Assembly: GCF_963169125.1 (NCBI RefSeq)
Contig: NC_084797.1
Location: forward strand, 96,621,868-96,685,867
Source of the DNA: Humulus lupulus
Taxonomy: Eukaryota; Streptophyta; Magnoliopsida; Rosales; Cannabaceae
Direction of reading: 5' to 3'
DNA length: 64,000 nt
A model generated the notes under the pieces. It had not been told where the DNA came from and ran no database searches. It saw only the letters and a program-made list of their open reading frames with translations. The translations under genes were made by a program, and so were the position numbers. Positions 35,206 through 46,707 of this stretch are shown here, in pieces; position 1 is the stretch's first letter, and each line of letters starts with the position of its first letter.

Positions 35206-38200
35206 CACCAAATAATTCGAGACCAACGCTCGACAATTTCCAACAATTCATGCGTAACGCGCCCTCCAACATAATTGCTAATCTGTAAAAGAGAACTGAG
35301 TCCCCACACTAAGATCTAGCCAATAAATATTCTCATCAAGGGTAACTATCGTGTTACCTAGGGCATCGCTACATATTCAAGAGTGTAATCCAATTTACAC
35401 GATTTTATGGAGACTTCTATGTTAATCAGTGGTGCTGGTGAGCAGCTGCCCCTAGGGTGTTCAACCTCACTCTATCTTGGCAACCCCTAGTATCTCTAGG
35501 CACTCTCACGGAATGGCCAATATTCACAGCTGCTATCCGAGAATAACTTATCAGAGCACTTGCTCGGATTCTAACCGTCCAATGATTAAGTAAGCATGAG
35601 GGCCCCTAGGTCCCATTTATCTTGGCGCCCCTAGGTTTAACCGGCTTATCCTCATCTCATGGCCACTTGTCTCGGTAATGAACCGGACATAAATAAAATC
35701 AAGCAGTGTGACGGGGATCAACCGTCTAGGATATGACGGACTTCTACCGTTCATATTTTCTAAATCAGCACTCACTAGACTAACGTCTCTAAGCAACTTT
35801 CTATGACAGCCTATGTATATGCATGTATCCCTATACTAACATACAAGACAATAATCATTTCGTGTTGCAGCCATACAATATAAGTTGACTTACTTGGAGT
35901 CCTTTGCGCTCAGCAAGTTTTCACCCTCCAACGTTCAGTCCAGTTACGCTTAGCCAATACTGTAGTTATCCATACAGTATACTCGGATTAATTATGGCAC
36001 TAATAATTCATTATTATTATTTTGGGCAGTTTGGTCATTTTAATAAAAGTCATTTGTAAGGATTTATAATCCTTATTTGGTTTTAAACCTATTAAGGAAA
36101 GTCATACAAAATATTCGAGACTAAACCCTAAGTCTCGGGGAGACCTATCCTAAGGTCTCGATACCTAGGCTCGGGTATCACAATGGTATTTCCCCACAAC
36201 CTGCTAAAAATCTTATTCTTTCAAGGTATTGCTATTAACCCGCACTTTCGACCAGTCGGTTAAAATATGTAAGATTTTAGCCGGTATTATATCCAGAAAA
36301 TACAAATAAATTCCTTAATTATTTTTAAAGAAAATAAACTCTTTAAATTTTCCTTTTATTTTTCTTAAGGTTTTAATATCTAAAAACCGTTTTAAGAAAA
36401 TTGCCTAATTTGTCTTAATTAGGAAAACCGTTATAAATTTATCATCTTGACTAATTAATTTTCCAAAAGCAATTAATCAATTTTTACTTACTAGGAAAAT
36501 AATTTATTTAATTATTTTCTCAAAATATAGGGTTTTAAACCCTCTTTTAATTTATTAACTATTAATAAATTAAATCTCTTATTTTTAGAAAGAATAAAAA
36601 CTCTTTAATAAAAATAATTCATTTAAACTCAAAGGGATAATTTTAGTGAAAATATGATTTCAAGACTTACCAATTTATATCTTGAAATAAGCAAAATTTT
36701 ACTTTTTACCTTATGTTCCAAAATCTCATTTTTACACTAAGTGTGAAAAACCTAATTTTCACATTTTTAACTACATACTTCGTTAGTTCATAACTTGAAA
36801 TTTACTTACCCAATTGTTTCCAAAATTTCCCAATTCTATTTTTGTTATGCCATTTAGGTCTTTGTAAAATCTTAGGTCAAAATGAGCATTTTTTATTGGT
36901 GAAATCATTTTCCAACAATGAGGTAAAAATGACCTTATTTTCAAGTCCTTATTTTTTCCAAACTTTGACAGTTAATAACTTTCAAACCGTTTAATATTTT
37001 CTTACCAAAGTTTACAGTGGACTAATAGGTTATGCCAGAAATATGTCCACAAAATTTTAGAAAAAACTGGGTTCATTTGCTTTATACAGTGGCTGTCCAA
37101 ACTTGGTTCCGAAAATAAGAATACGAAAAAACAGTTTTTTACCTAATCTTTGAAATAGCATAACTTACTCATTTCTAAACGTTTTTTAGTGTTTCAAAAG
37201 CTCAATTTTATGTACTCAATCTCAACAACATCACAGTACAATTAAATTTTACAAAAACAATATACAGTGGCTGCTTGACCCCTTGGAAGTCACAGCTCAA
37301 AACATGTTTTGTTTTAGGGTATCCTACAAAACCCTTGGGGGTTTTGGTTCCCATTTTCAAAAATCAATACACATGCATCATAAAAATTATTAAAAAACTT
37401 CCATAACCTTATTACATCACCAACAAGAAACTTTAAGCATTAGATATACAAAATAATGCTTGAAACTAAAAACCCTACAACCAAAATCATCAAAAGTAAA
37501 CTTTTTACCTCTTTGGTGTTCTTGCTTAAGGTTTGGACCTTCCTATTAGCTTTGGCTCCTCCAAAACCTTTCAAAAACCCTAACCAACTTCCCCCAACAA
37601 CATAGTTAATTAGCTATTTGAAACTCTAAGCTTAAAACTTTACAAAAGCCTAGATTAGTGAAGGTTTACCTTAGGGAAAATACTTCCTAGACCAAGACTT
37701 AGCCTCCAAGTTTTCCTTGGTGTTCTTGAGGTTGAATATTGAGAGAACACTTTGAATAGTCTTAAAAAAATCAGATGAGAGTGAATGAGAGAGGGAGAGT
37801 GGTCGGATTTGGGGGTTAGAATGGCTCACACAACTCTTCAAAATATCACAAAACACTTGAGTGCTTTTCTACCCACTTGCCCACTTGACTTCTTAATTAA
37901 AATGGGAGTTAAACTTTATAGAATTGGGTTCACACCACTCTAAAACACCACATGGCTGGCCACCCTTTGCCATATATGATCATTTCATTATTTTTAAAAT
38001 TTTTTTTTTTTAAAGGTTAATAAAGGTTTCATAAGAAGAAAAGTCCAAATTGGCTTTTGACACCTTTTTTTTTTCACTCTTATTAAGTTTTAATCACCAA
38101 ACTTAACATTAATTAATTAAATTAAATGTCTCTCACATTTAATTTAATTAATCACATAGTAAAATTTAACCTAAGGTCCATTCATGGAATAAAATTCCCC

Positions 38201-39280
38201 ATTTCGGTAAAATTAGGCATTTAACACAAAATGCCCTAAAATTTCCATTTTCTTTTAGGTTTATTATTTTTGACCAAACTTTAACTTTTATGAATGTATT
38301 TTATGCCCAAAATATAATTGCCATGATTTTTCATTTTATTTTCCGAGATTTTTACCCGATCAGGGTTTTTGTGTCGGTTTAGGACCGAAAGTCTTATCTT
38401 GACTTTTAAAATCACAAAATTCATATTTTGGCTAGCAATAACTCATGGAATACTTACAAACAAAATATAATATTATTTAAAATAATATTCTTAACCCGGG
38501 GGAAAAATCCCGACCCGAGTCGTTTAAAGGTACCCGAAAATGCAGGACGTTACATAAGCTTCCAAGCATTCTTAGTGTTCTTGGTAGTTTAAAATGGTGA
38601 GAACACTTGTGATAAATTTTTTTAACAAGATGAGAGTGATATGAGAGAAGGGGGGTCAATTTTGGGGTAGTTGGAAGAACATAGACAACTCTATAATATC
38701 TAAAACACTTGAGTGTTTTTACTTTATGTAACTTTGTGTGTTATTAACATTAAGTAAATGTGATTAAAAATTTAAATCACTTTTCTATAACCTTTTTCAC
38801 TCTTATAAAGTTGTAAAACAAAAATTATTACATAATAATTAAATTAAATGTTTCTCACATTTAATTTAATTAGTCACACATTACAATTTAACCTAAGGTC
38901 CATTTATGGGATAAAATTCCCCAATTAGGCAATACCTTAAGCATTTAAAACAAAATGCCCTAAAATTTCCATTCCTCTTAGGTTTATTATTTTGGACCAA
39001 ACTTTAACATTTTTTATGAATATATTTTATGCCCAAAATATATTTGCCATAGTTTATCATTCTATTTTATGAGATTTTTACCCAATTAGGGATTTTGTGT
39101 TGGTCCAAGACCGAAAGTGTTATCTCGACTTTTAATCACAAACTTCATAATTTGGCGAGAAATTAACTCATGGAAATAAATTCCAAACAAATATAATATT
39201 ATATAAAAAAATATTCTTAACTCGGGGAAAACAATCCCGACCCAAGTCATTTAAAGGTACCCGAAACGCATGGCGTTACA

Positions 39281-39365
39281 TGCGCGCTGGGGCCCGTGCC
39301 TCAGCAGTGAGGCGCACATAGGTGCGGTTGGTGTAGGCAGGCGCAGCTTAGGGCTAGGGTTTAGT
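39281..39365. other. Continuation of the GC-rich fragment
   Basis: Resumes the sequence broken at 31292 and runs to the beginning of the hybrid LTR. No gene seen. Confidence 0.4.
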
Positions 39366-40792
39366 GTCTTGATTAGCGTGCAGGGAGGGCATAATTAATT
39401 ATGTGTGTGATTAATAGATTAAATGCGTGACTATGTTTCATGCATAATATATATGATGACATGAATATATTCATATGCATGTTTATGAGTATATAATATG
39501 CATGTGGGCCCGTTCTTGTTTATAAGGGCATAACTGTAATTTTGTCCCATTAAGGGCATAAATGTGATTATATATGTTAAATGATTGAGACCACATTATT
39601 ATGTGAGTATATATATATATTTACAGTATATAGCTCGAGGCGATCCTAGTAGGCAGATTAGAGAAATAGTCAGAGTGAGATTAATACCCGGCTTGGGGTG
39701 AGCCTAGGGGTATTATGGGAACTTGGAGAATATTTTGGGGTTTATTAAGTAATGAGTAGGTATTTGATAATTAGTTGGGCATGACGGGATTAACTGTCAA
39801 TTCGTAGGATGACTCCAGGAATTAGCGGAAAACGGGGGGCAAAATGACCATTTTTCCCTTAAGGACAAATTGGAGGTAAAGTTAATATGAGGGGCAGTTT
39901 GGTCTTTTTTTTTAAGTTAAAGGATAATCTTAGTGAGATTTAGGAAATAGCCAGAACACATCTGATACTTATAGAACACACACTCTCTCTCTCTCACACA
40001 CACAATTATACATGTTCTCCCTCTCCCTCTCTAATGATTTGAAGTGTTTTGAATTTTGAAAGAGAAACTTGAAGAATTAAGCTTGAGGACTGGGAAATTA
40101 AGGCTAGGATTCTGAGGTACAGATCAAGGACACCATCTGCATCTTCAAGGTAAGTGTTAAAGTTAAGTTGTTTGAGTGAATTCTGCTAAATTATTGTTAG
40201 AACATAGAGCTTGCATGAAGATGGATTCCAAGACTTGTTTTGGGTGTTTGATGAATGTAAGGAATTGTTTATAGGTTGGTTATGATGTTTAGGCTATAAG
40301 GATAAGAAAACTAAGCTTAATTCTGGGTTAAATTGGTGTTTGGGGTATGAAATTGGGGTTTAGGCTCGAGGAAAAACGCAGGGAAAAGGTTGGTTTTATG
40401 GGTTTGGGGGCTCGAGTCGCGGCCCTGTTCTTCAGGCACCACGACCCGCGTGCTTGAAGAGGCTAGGAAGCCTCTGTTTTACCTAGGCGCGCCGTGAACC
40501 TAGAGGGCATGCCTCGGCCCATATTTTCCAGCATGGTGGGCCTTGTCCTCTATCTACCTTGTGAATGTACATGTGGACCGACCTTTTTGGGAAGCCATTT
40601 TGTTTTGGAAATGTTGTGTTATTTTCATAAACTATGATCATTTTACTATTCATAAAATATGTTTGTATTAAATGTTAAGTATGGCCATAGGAATTTTTAA
40701 AAAGTCTTTTTATACGCATTTTTGAGACATTCTGTTAAATGAAAACATTTATATTTTCGCATTATCGACTATTGAAAATCCGGGTCATTACA
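39366..40792 (+). repeat. Hybrid 5' LTR of the plus-strand chromovirus
   Basis: The first roughly 1.2 kb aligns with the reverse complement of the family B LTR (GAGACCACATTATTATGTG, TACCCGGCTTGGGGTGAG). The last roughly 250 bp aligns with family C (GAATGTACATGTGGACCGAC to GGGTCATTACA). The switch is at about 40540. The start lacks the usual TGTAACG. It ends two bases before the primer site, so it acts as the 5' LTR of the gag-pol that follows, but it does not match that element's 3' LTR in its first part. Confidence 0.7.
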
Positions 40793-40794
40793 GT

Positions 40795-40806
40795 TGGTAT
40801 CAGAGC
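40795..40806 (+). other. Primer-binding site for initiator tRNA-Met
   Basis: TGGTATCAGAGC, a perfect 12-base complement of the initiator tRNA-Met 3' end, two bases after the LTR end CATTACA. This fixes the LTR/internal border and plus-strand orientation. Confidence 0.95.
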
Positions 40807-40951
40807 TCGAGTTGATCTGGTTCTGTAGACAACCCACATGTACATTTCGTAAAGATAGACCGGCACTCACTGTAAGTATTATCTTTTCATATATGTTTCC
40901 TTTGCTTTCTTTTATTTACCTCAATTCTATAAATTTTAGGTTGGTAAAAAA

Positions 40952-41640
40952 ATGGTTGGCGAACCAGAGGCGATGGATCCCATCATAGTGGACCCCCCTA
41001 TGGTACCGCTGGCAGAGAGTCCAGATCTACCGTGCCTTTACCAGCATAGCGTCTGCCATATTCAACGGAGAGGTCCATTCTGACGAAGTCTGGGCATGGA
41101 ATTACCCATTGAACACCATTTTCGAGGACATCGGTACACCCGGTATGTTTAGGGTAGGATTGGCAAGTTTATACCTGAGAGGCACAACTTTTCTTTGGTA
41201 CCAGGAGAGGCACTCAAGGCCAGCCACTCCATACTGGACTACCTTCTGAATATCAATTGAGATGACCTTTGGACCTCTGGGTAGGAGGTCAAGGTGGTAT
41301 ATAGACTTTCGCTAGCTCTTTGCTACGCAGAACACCCAGGCATATGCAGTAAAGGCAGCACGACGACGAGCAACAGCAAACCTAGTGGTAGTAGAGGCTC
41401 CAGTTGTAGCTGAGAACCTACCAGTGGAGTAAGCGCCTGACAATGAACTCGGAGACGGGGAAATTTCTTATGAGGACCCAATGGACTAGACTAAGGAGAG
41501 GTTCCTGAGGAAGATCCCGGGATCCTCAACAAGATCCCAAGGACGATCCTGAGGAAGGTTCTGATATGGCCACCAACAGCAACACCAATTAGGTGTTAGG
41601 AGCTACATAGGTGTTAGAAACCCACCTACTTTTGAAATAT
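40952..41640 (+). pseudogene. Extra gag-like ORF upstream of gag
   Basis: From an ATG at 40952 (MVGEPEAMDPIIVDPP), the frame breaks repeatedly. A later frame reads LNTIFEDIGTPG, then MFRVGLASLYLRG and TTFLWYQERH, which resembles the capsid fold segment of gypsy gag proteins (the hydrophobic 'A..YL.G.A..W' pattern). A complete standard gag follows from 41919, so this is additional. It could be the remains of a second gag, a captured gag from another element, or a lineage-specific leader ORF. Frameshifts and stops make any product unlikely now. Confidence 0.45.
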
Positions 41641-41918
41641 GTACCTACCTTGTATATAGGAAATTGGTCTAGCAGCGATATAAGTCTGTTTTCTTAGGGC
41701 AAATTTTGTAAATCCCTAAGACTGGCTGCCCCGAACTTAAAACGTTGTTGTATATGGTATAAGTTATGAAATAAAGTTTCTAACTTTTGTTAAAAAGTGT
41801 TGATTGCTTGTTGTGCTTGATATGTTTGGCGTGCTTAATTAGGTTAATTAACTATCTGTGTTGATATTAACTTCTCATCCTTTTGCGCTTAGGAGCATTT
41901 GATTTGAAATAAAAACAA

Positions 41919-43090
41919 ATGGCAAGGACAAGAGCTCAAAGAGGAAGGGGTGCTGCTGGCCGAGGCCAAGTCGCGCCTGTTGATAGAGCTTAGAACATGC
42001 CTGCCGCTAGAGCTCTAAACAAAGCTGCTAGAGTTCGCAAGATACCCGAGTAGATAAATAATCTACAAAGGCTAGTGGAGACGCAGGGAGCCCAAATTGA
42101 AAGAGGGCAAAAGAGACAGGATGATTCTGATCCCCTCCAAGCAGAAAGGTTTAACACCCTTTTGGGATGACTCCCCATGCCACCCAATAATGCTAAGAAT
42201 AATGATATACCACCTGAAAAGAATGAAGAACAAAACCATGGCCCGCAGGTTGTCATTGAGCAACCGGTACTGCTAGTAGAAGCACCAAGAGCTGCCTGAG
42301 CAAAACCTATATCAGAAAGGTTCAGCAACCAGAATCCACCTATATTCGAGGGGAGCAGTGACCCATCAATGGCAAAGGAATGTATTAGTATTTTTGAAAG
42401 GATCTTCGATTTAATTGGAACTACCACGAGAGAGAAGGTAGTTTGTGTGACCTATATGCTGAGAAAAGATGCCCGCATTTGGTTGGACACAGCCAAGAAA
42501 TGGCATAATGTTGCTGAGATGGAATGGCTAGAGTTCTTGACCTTGTTCAATGGAAATTACTTTAGTAAGTTAGTGATCAAGCATAAAGTGAATGAGTTCA
42601 CTAATCTGAAGTACGGAACGTTGAGTGTGCAGGACTACATTCAAAATTTTGACTAGGTGTCTAGGTTCGCGAAGAACCAGGTGAACACTGAAGAGAATAC
42701 GACCTGAAGTTTTATGAAGGGCCTACACAGAGACATTGCCAAGTGTGTAGACACTGGTACAATTGACTCGGAGACGTATGCCGAAGCTATGGAACGGGCT
42801 TTTCGCCAAGAGTCTTGGGCCATGTCAGACAAGCAAGAACCACAGAAGAACGAAGACAGGAGTTACACTCCCAACAACCCCGGACAGTTTCAGGCCAATC
42901 AGAATGGCCCAAGGGGAAAGTTCAACCCGAAGTTCGACCAGAACTCGGGGCGAACAAACATTCCAAGAGGCACAAGGCCGATTTTTGGGGGAAATAACAA
43001 AAGAAAAGGGGTATCTCCCAATCAAGCAATGGCTAGTCCCAACAAACAACCGAGACGTGAGTTTGAACAATGGCCATTGTGCAACAAGTG
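41919..43090 (+). pseudogene. gag: Chromovirus gag
   Basis: The start at 41919 (MARTRAQRGRGAAG) meets a stop within 25 codons, and the capsid region resumes at about 42310. NPPIFEGSSDPSMAKECI, YMLRKDARIWLDTAKKW and FLTLFNGNYFSKLVIKHKV are the classic gypsy gag segments. VNEFTNLKYGTLSVQDYI follows, then a basic, Asn/Gln/Pro-rich linker to about 43085. Stops occur at about 41986, 42654, 42704 and 43095. It would form the particle shell and bind RNA. Confidence 0.85.
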
Positions 43091-43740
43091 TAACTGACGC
43101 CATCGGGGCGAGTGTGGGGTATGTTATAACTATGGAAAGCCGGGGCACTTTACTAAAGAGTGCCGAATGCCAGCCAAGGGCAACGGAAATGACCAGCAGA
43201 AACAAATTGGAGCTCTGCCTCGAGTTTATGTGCTTATGCAAAGAGACAAAGGAGCTGGACCATCTGATATGGTGTCAAGTCAGATCTCTACCGCCCAAAC
43301 CTAGGCATATGCATTAATGGATACTGGTGCATCGCATTCTTTTGTATCTGCATCCTTCGTGGAAAAATTAAATAGAAAGCCTGAGCCTATGCCTGTTATT
43401 TGTGGGGTATCCTTGCCTTCGGGATAGGGTATGCTGGTGCGGACATGGGTTAGAGTCATACCAGTTTGGGTTGAAGGTCATGAGCTGATGGTGGATCTGT
43501 TAGTCTTGGACCTCTATGAATACAACGACATTTTTGGGATGGATTGGTTAGCAAGATATGGAGCCATTATCAATTGCAAGTGCACAAAAAGTGGTCTCCA
43601 CCCCAGCGGGAGAAGAACCATTCGAGTTCAAGGGTACGTCAAGAGAAAAGAAGTGCCCCATGATTTCTACGATGAAGGCAAGAGAAATGTTGAGTGACAG
43701 ATGCATCAATTTTCTAGCAAATATAGTGGATAAGGATAAA
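43091..43740 (+). pseudogene. pol: Chromovirus zinc knuckle and aspartic protease
   Basis: CGVCYNYGKPGHFTKEC (about 43111-43160) is a CCHC zinc knuckle with all four metal ligands. ALMDTGASHSF (Asp near 43319) is the protease active site. The flap-side stretch EYNDIFGMDWLARYGA ends at about 43570. A frameshift at about 43575 moves the protein into another register, where VVSTPAGEEPFEFKG continues the family sequence. Stops at about 43301 and 43425 also interrupt. Confidence 0.85.
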
Positions 43741-44868
43741 GAGACGAGTCAAAAACCTTCTGATGTACCAATTGTGTGCAAGTTTCCTGACGTATTTCCT
43801 GAAGATCTCCCAAGGATTCCACCAGACTGAGAGATCGTGTTTGAGATAGAGCTAATTCTGAGAACTATGCCATTCTCAAAGACTCCTTACAGGATGGTGC
43901 CAACTAAACTCAAGGAGTTGTAGTCGCAACTGCAAGAGTTACTAGACAAGAAGTTCATAAGACCAAACCATTCTCCGTGGGGAGCCCCGATCTTATTCAT
44001 GAAGAAGAAAGACGGCTCGATGAGAATGTGCATTGACTATCGGGAGCTGAACAAAGTAACGATCAAGAACCGATATCCATTGCCCAGGATTGACGATCTT
44101 TTCGATCAACTACAAGGAGCGTTAGTATTTTCCAAAATAGATCTACGATTGGACTATCATCAGCTCAAGGTTAAGGAGACAGATATACCAAAGACGACCT
44201 TCAGAACACGCTACAGTCACTAGGAGTTCTTAGTGATCTCCTTTGGACTAACAAATGCGCCTGCAACATTCATGGATCTCATGAATCGCGTATTTTGCGA
44301 TCATTTGGATAAGTTTGTCGTCGTGTTCATTGACGATATTCTAATATACTTTAAAAGCAAGGAAGAGCATGCAACACATCTGGGATTGGTCCTTCAGCGT
44401 CTGCTAGATGAAAAGCTTTACGCTAAGTTCTTGAAGTGCGAAATCTTGCTAGAGAAAGTTAGTTTTCTAGGGCACATAGTGTCGGGAAACGAAATTTTGG
44501 TAGATCCCACTAAGATAGAAGCTGTTAAGCAGTGGAACCCTCTGAAAAATGCTCATGAGGTTCGAAGTTTTCTTGGGTTAGCAGGATATTACCGGCGATT
44601 TGTGGAAGGATTTTCTAAAATAGCTGCACCAATGACTGCCCTCACCCGCAAAAACATCAAGTATGAGTGGACTGACAAGTACGAGAAGACTTTTCAGGAG
44701 CTGAAAATGAGATTGACGACTGCCCCAGTGCTGACAATCCCTAATGGCACAGAGGGATATACTATTTATAGCAATGCCTCAGGCCGAGGGTTGGGAACAG
44801 TGCTGATGCAACACAGAAAAGTAATTTCTTATGCTTCTCGATAGCTAAAAAATTACGAGAAGAACTAT
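43741..44868 (+). pseudogene. pol: Chromovirus reverse transcriptase
   Basis: One frame carries [88 protein letters not shown] and the catalytic FIDD at 44326-44337. FLGHIVS and [14 protein letters not shown] mark the end of RT and connection domain. Stops are at about 43828, 43921 and 44221. The order and spacing equal an intact Ty3/gypsy RT. The KK(D)GS and [11 protein letters not shown] motifs fit plant chromoviruses of the Tekay/Del type (lineage call tentative). Confidence 0.9.
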
Positions 44869-45100
44869 CTAACTCATGACCTGGAGCTGGCAAGGGTGGT
44901 TTTCACATTGAAAATTTGGAGGCACTACCTATACGGGATACACTGTGAAATCTACACTGATCACAAAAGCCTGAAGTATTTCTTCACTCAGAAGGAATTG
45001 AATATGAGACAGCGTCGATGGTTGGAGATATTCAACGACTACGACTAAAATATTGTGTACCACCCGAGAAAAGCAAACAAGGTGGCAGATGCATTGAGTG
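44700..45100 (+). pseudogene. pol: Chromovirus RNase H domain
   Basis: [17 protein letters not shown] corresponds to the first catalytic segment, with SNAS where functional copies have SDAS, so the first catalytic Asp is changed to Asn. After a stop at 44842, [19 protein letters not shown] carries the Glu and [13 protein letters not shown] the second Asp. A stop near 45045 precedes VYHPRKANKVADALSG, the end of the domain. Confidence 0.85.
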
Positions 45101-46540
45101 GACTGCCAAGTGCTTACGTGATGACAGTGAAAGATATTTCGCCACAGTTACGTGCCGACCTTGCTACCTTGGATTTAGAGATAATCGTCGGTCAATTGGC
45201 TATCCTCTCTACTAAGCCTACCATTATGGAAGTTATAAAAGGGGGGCAGTTAGTCGATCCTTGGGTACAAAGACTAATGTAGGAAGTGAGGAATGAGGGG
45301 CGGCCAGGATTCCATATCTCTGAAGATGGAGTATTGGGGTTCAAGAGAAGAATATGTATTCCGGACGATGCCGAGATCAAGAAGTAAATCTTTTTCGATG
45401 GACATAATTCTCCTTATGCCAGGCATCTGGGTACCACGAAAATGTACCAAGACTTGAAAAGGTACTTTTGGTGGCCTGGGATGAAAAAGGAGACGGCATA
45501 ATATGTGGCACACTACTTGACTTCTCAAAAGATAAAGGTCGAGCATCAACGGCCAGCCGGATTATTGCCACCCTTAGAAATTCCAAAATAGAAGTGGGAG
45601 ATGGTCACTATGGACTTTTTCACAGGTCTACCAACCACTCCCAAGGGCCACGATGCCATTTGGGTTATCGTAGATAGGCTGACTAAGCCTGCTCATTTCT
45701 TGCCGATCAAGGTAACTTATGGGGAACATAAGTTAGCAGATATTTACATTGCAGAAATAATGAGATTGGATGGTGTACCAAACTCCATCGTATCAAATCG
45801 CGACGGACATTTCGCCTCGACATTCTAGGATAGAATCCAAACAAGGTTGGGTATTAAACTGAAGTTCAACACTTCTTTCCACCTGCAAAAATATGGTCAA
45901 AGCGAACGAAAAATTCAGACCCTGGAAGATATGCTAAGAGCCTGCATGCTCGACTTTCAAGGGTTGTGGAATGAGAAGCTGCCACTGATAGAGTTCGCTT
46001 ACAATAATAGCTGTCATGATTCCATCAAGATGGCTCCGTATGAGGCTTTGTACGGAAGGAAATGTCGATCGCCGCTTCATTTGCACAAGACTGGTGAAAG
46101 AAAGTTTCTCAGATCGGATGAGGTTGATTAGATTACCGAGGACATCTGACAGATAAGGCGAAGCTTGCGAAGTTCGGTTGATCGACAATGCAAATATGCC
46201 GACCGACGCAGGAGACCCCTGGTGTTTAAGGTTGGCGATAATGTGTTGCTGAAGGTATCTCCACTACGAGGGGCTATGTGGTTCATGAAGAAAGGAAAGC
46301 TTAGCCCAAGGTTCATTGGACCTTTCAATATCATAGAGAGGATCAGGGAAGAAGCTTATCGTTTAGCTCTTCCGCCCTCCCTGTCTAAGGTGCATGACGC
46401 GTTTCATGTATCCTTGTTGAGAAAATACATGCACAATCCCTCGCATGTACTCAGATATGAGCAGCTGAGTATTGATCCTCAACTCGTCTATGAGGAGAAG
46501 ACACTGATGATTCTAGACCAAAAGGAAAAAAGTGTTGAGG
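45101..46540 (+). pseudogene. pol: Chromovirus integrase
   Basis: The N-terminal zinc-binding region is partly altered (FDGHNSPYARHLGTTKMYQDL; the second His/Cys part is poor). The core has VTMDFFTGLPTTPKGHDAIW (Asp, about 45610), PNSIVSNRDGHFASTF (Asp, about 45800) and QSERKIQTLEDMLRAC (Glu, about 45905). ADRRRRPLVFKVGDNVLLKV and KLSPRFIGPFNIIERI form the C-terminal domain. Stops at about 45282, 45385, 45500, 45826 and 46129 break it. Confidence 0.9.
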
Positions 46541-46683
46541 AACAAGACGGTGCCATTGGTAAAGGTGCAGTGGTGTAACCATGGCATTGAAGAGGCAACC
46601 TGGGAAACAGAAGACAAGATGAGGGAGTTGTATCCTCATTTGTTTTAAGTTTCGAGGATGAAACCTCTATAAATTGTAGGTAT
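46541..46683 (+). pseudogene. Chromodomain-like pol end and polypurine region
   Basis: In a register shifted from the integrase frame, the sequence encodes VQWCNHGIEEATWETEDKMR, matching the chromodomain-like end at 27752-28215. It stops before 46650. TTTCGAGGATGAAACC and AAATTGTAGGTAT follow and abut the 3' LTR start, as in the minus-strand relative at 27717. Confidence 0.75.
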
Positions 46684-46707
46684 TGTAACGTTCTGAGTTT
46701 CGGGTAC

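Larger units (their letters stand above)
34553..38554 (-). mobile_element. Inner family C solo LTR, 4002 bp, TSD TAAGC
   Basis: TGTAACGACCCGG at the start, GGACGTTACA at the end, flanked by TAAGC at 34548-34552 and 38555-38559. It is a complete solo LTR inserted near the end of another LTR of the same family, and the best reference copy of family C in the window. It contains the conserved CTTACCTA inverted repeat and a 67-bp tandem array. It has no coding content; open frames of 60-ish codons in it are chance. Confidence 0.9.
31293..39280 (-). mobile_element. Outer family C solo LTR (interrupted)
   Basis: Starts TGGAACGTTCTGAA and ends GGCGTTACA. Without the nested copy it is about 3.98 kb, the same as the inner copy, and it aligns block for block. 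GCGCG occurs one base outside each end (31287-31291 and 39282-39286), an imperfect candidate duplication. No internal coding region remains. Orientation is set by comparison with the LTRs that adjoin pol. Confidence 0.75.

Noticed and set aside
31287..39286. GCGCG as target-site duplication of the outer solo LTR
   Set aside because: The repeats are each separated from the TG/CA ends by an extra T, and the surrounding DNA is full of GCGCG, so it is not counted as proof.
41990..42427. 145-codon minus-strand frame
   Set aside because: Shadow of the chromovirus gag on the plus strand.
42763..43317. 184-codon plus-strand frame
   Set aside because: Out-of-register reading of the gag linker and zinc knuckle; the correct frame has the CCHC motif.
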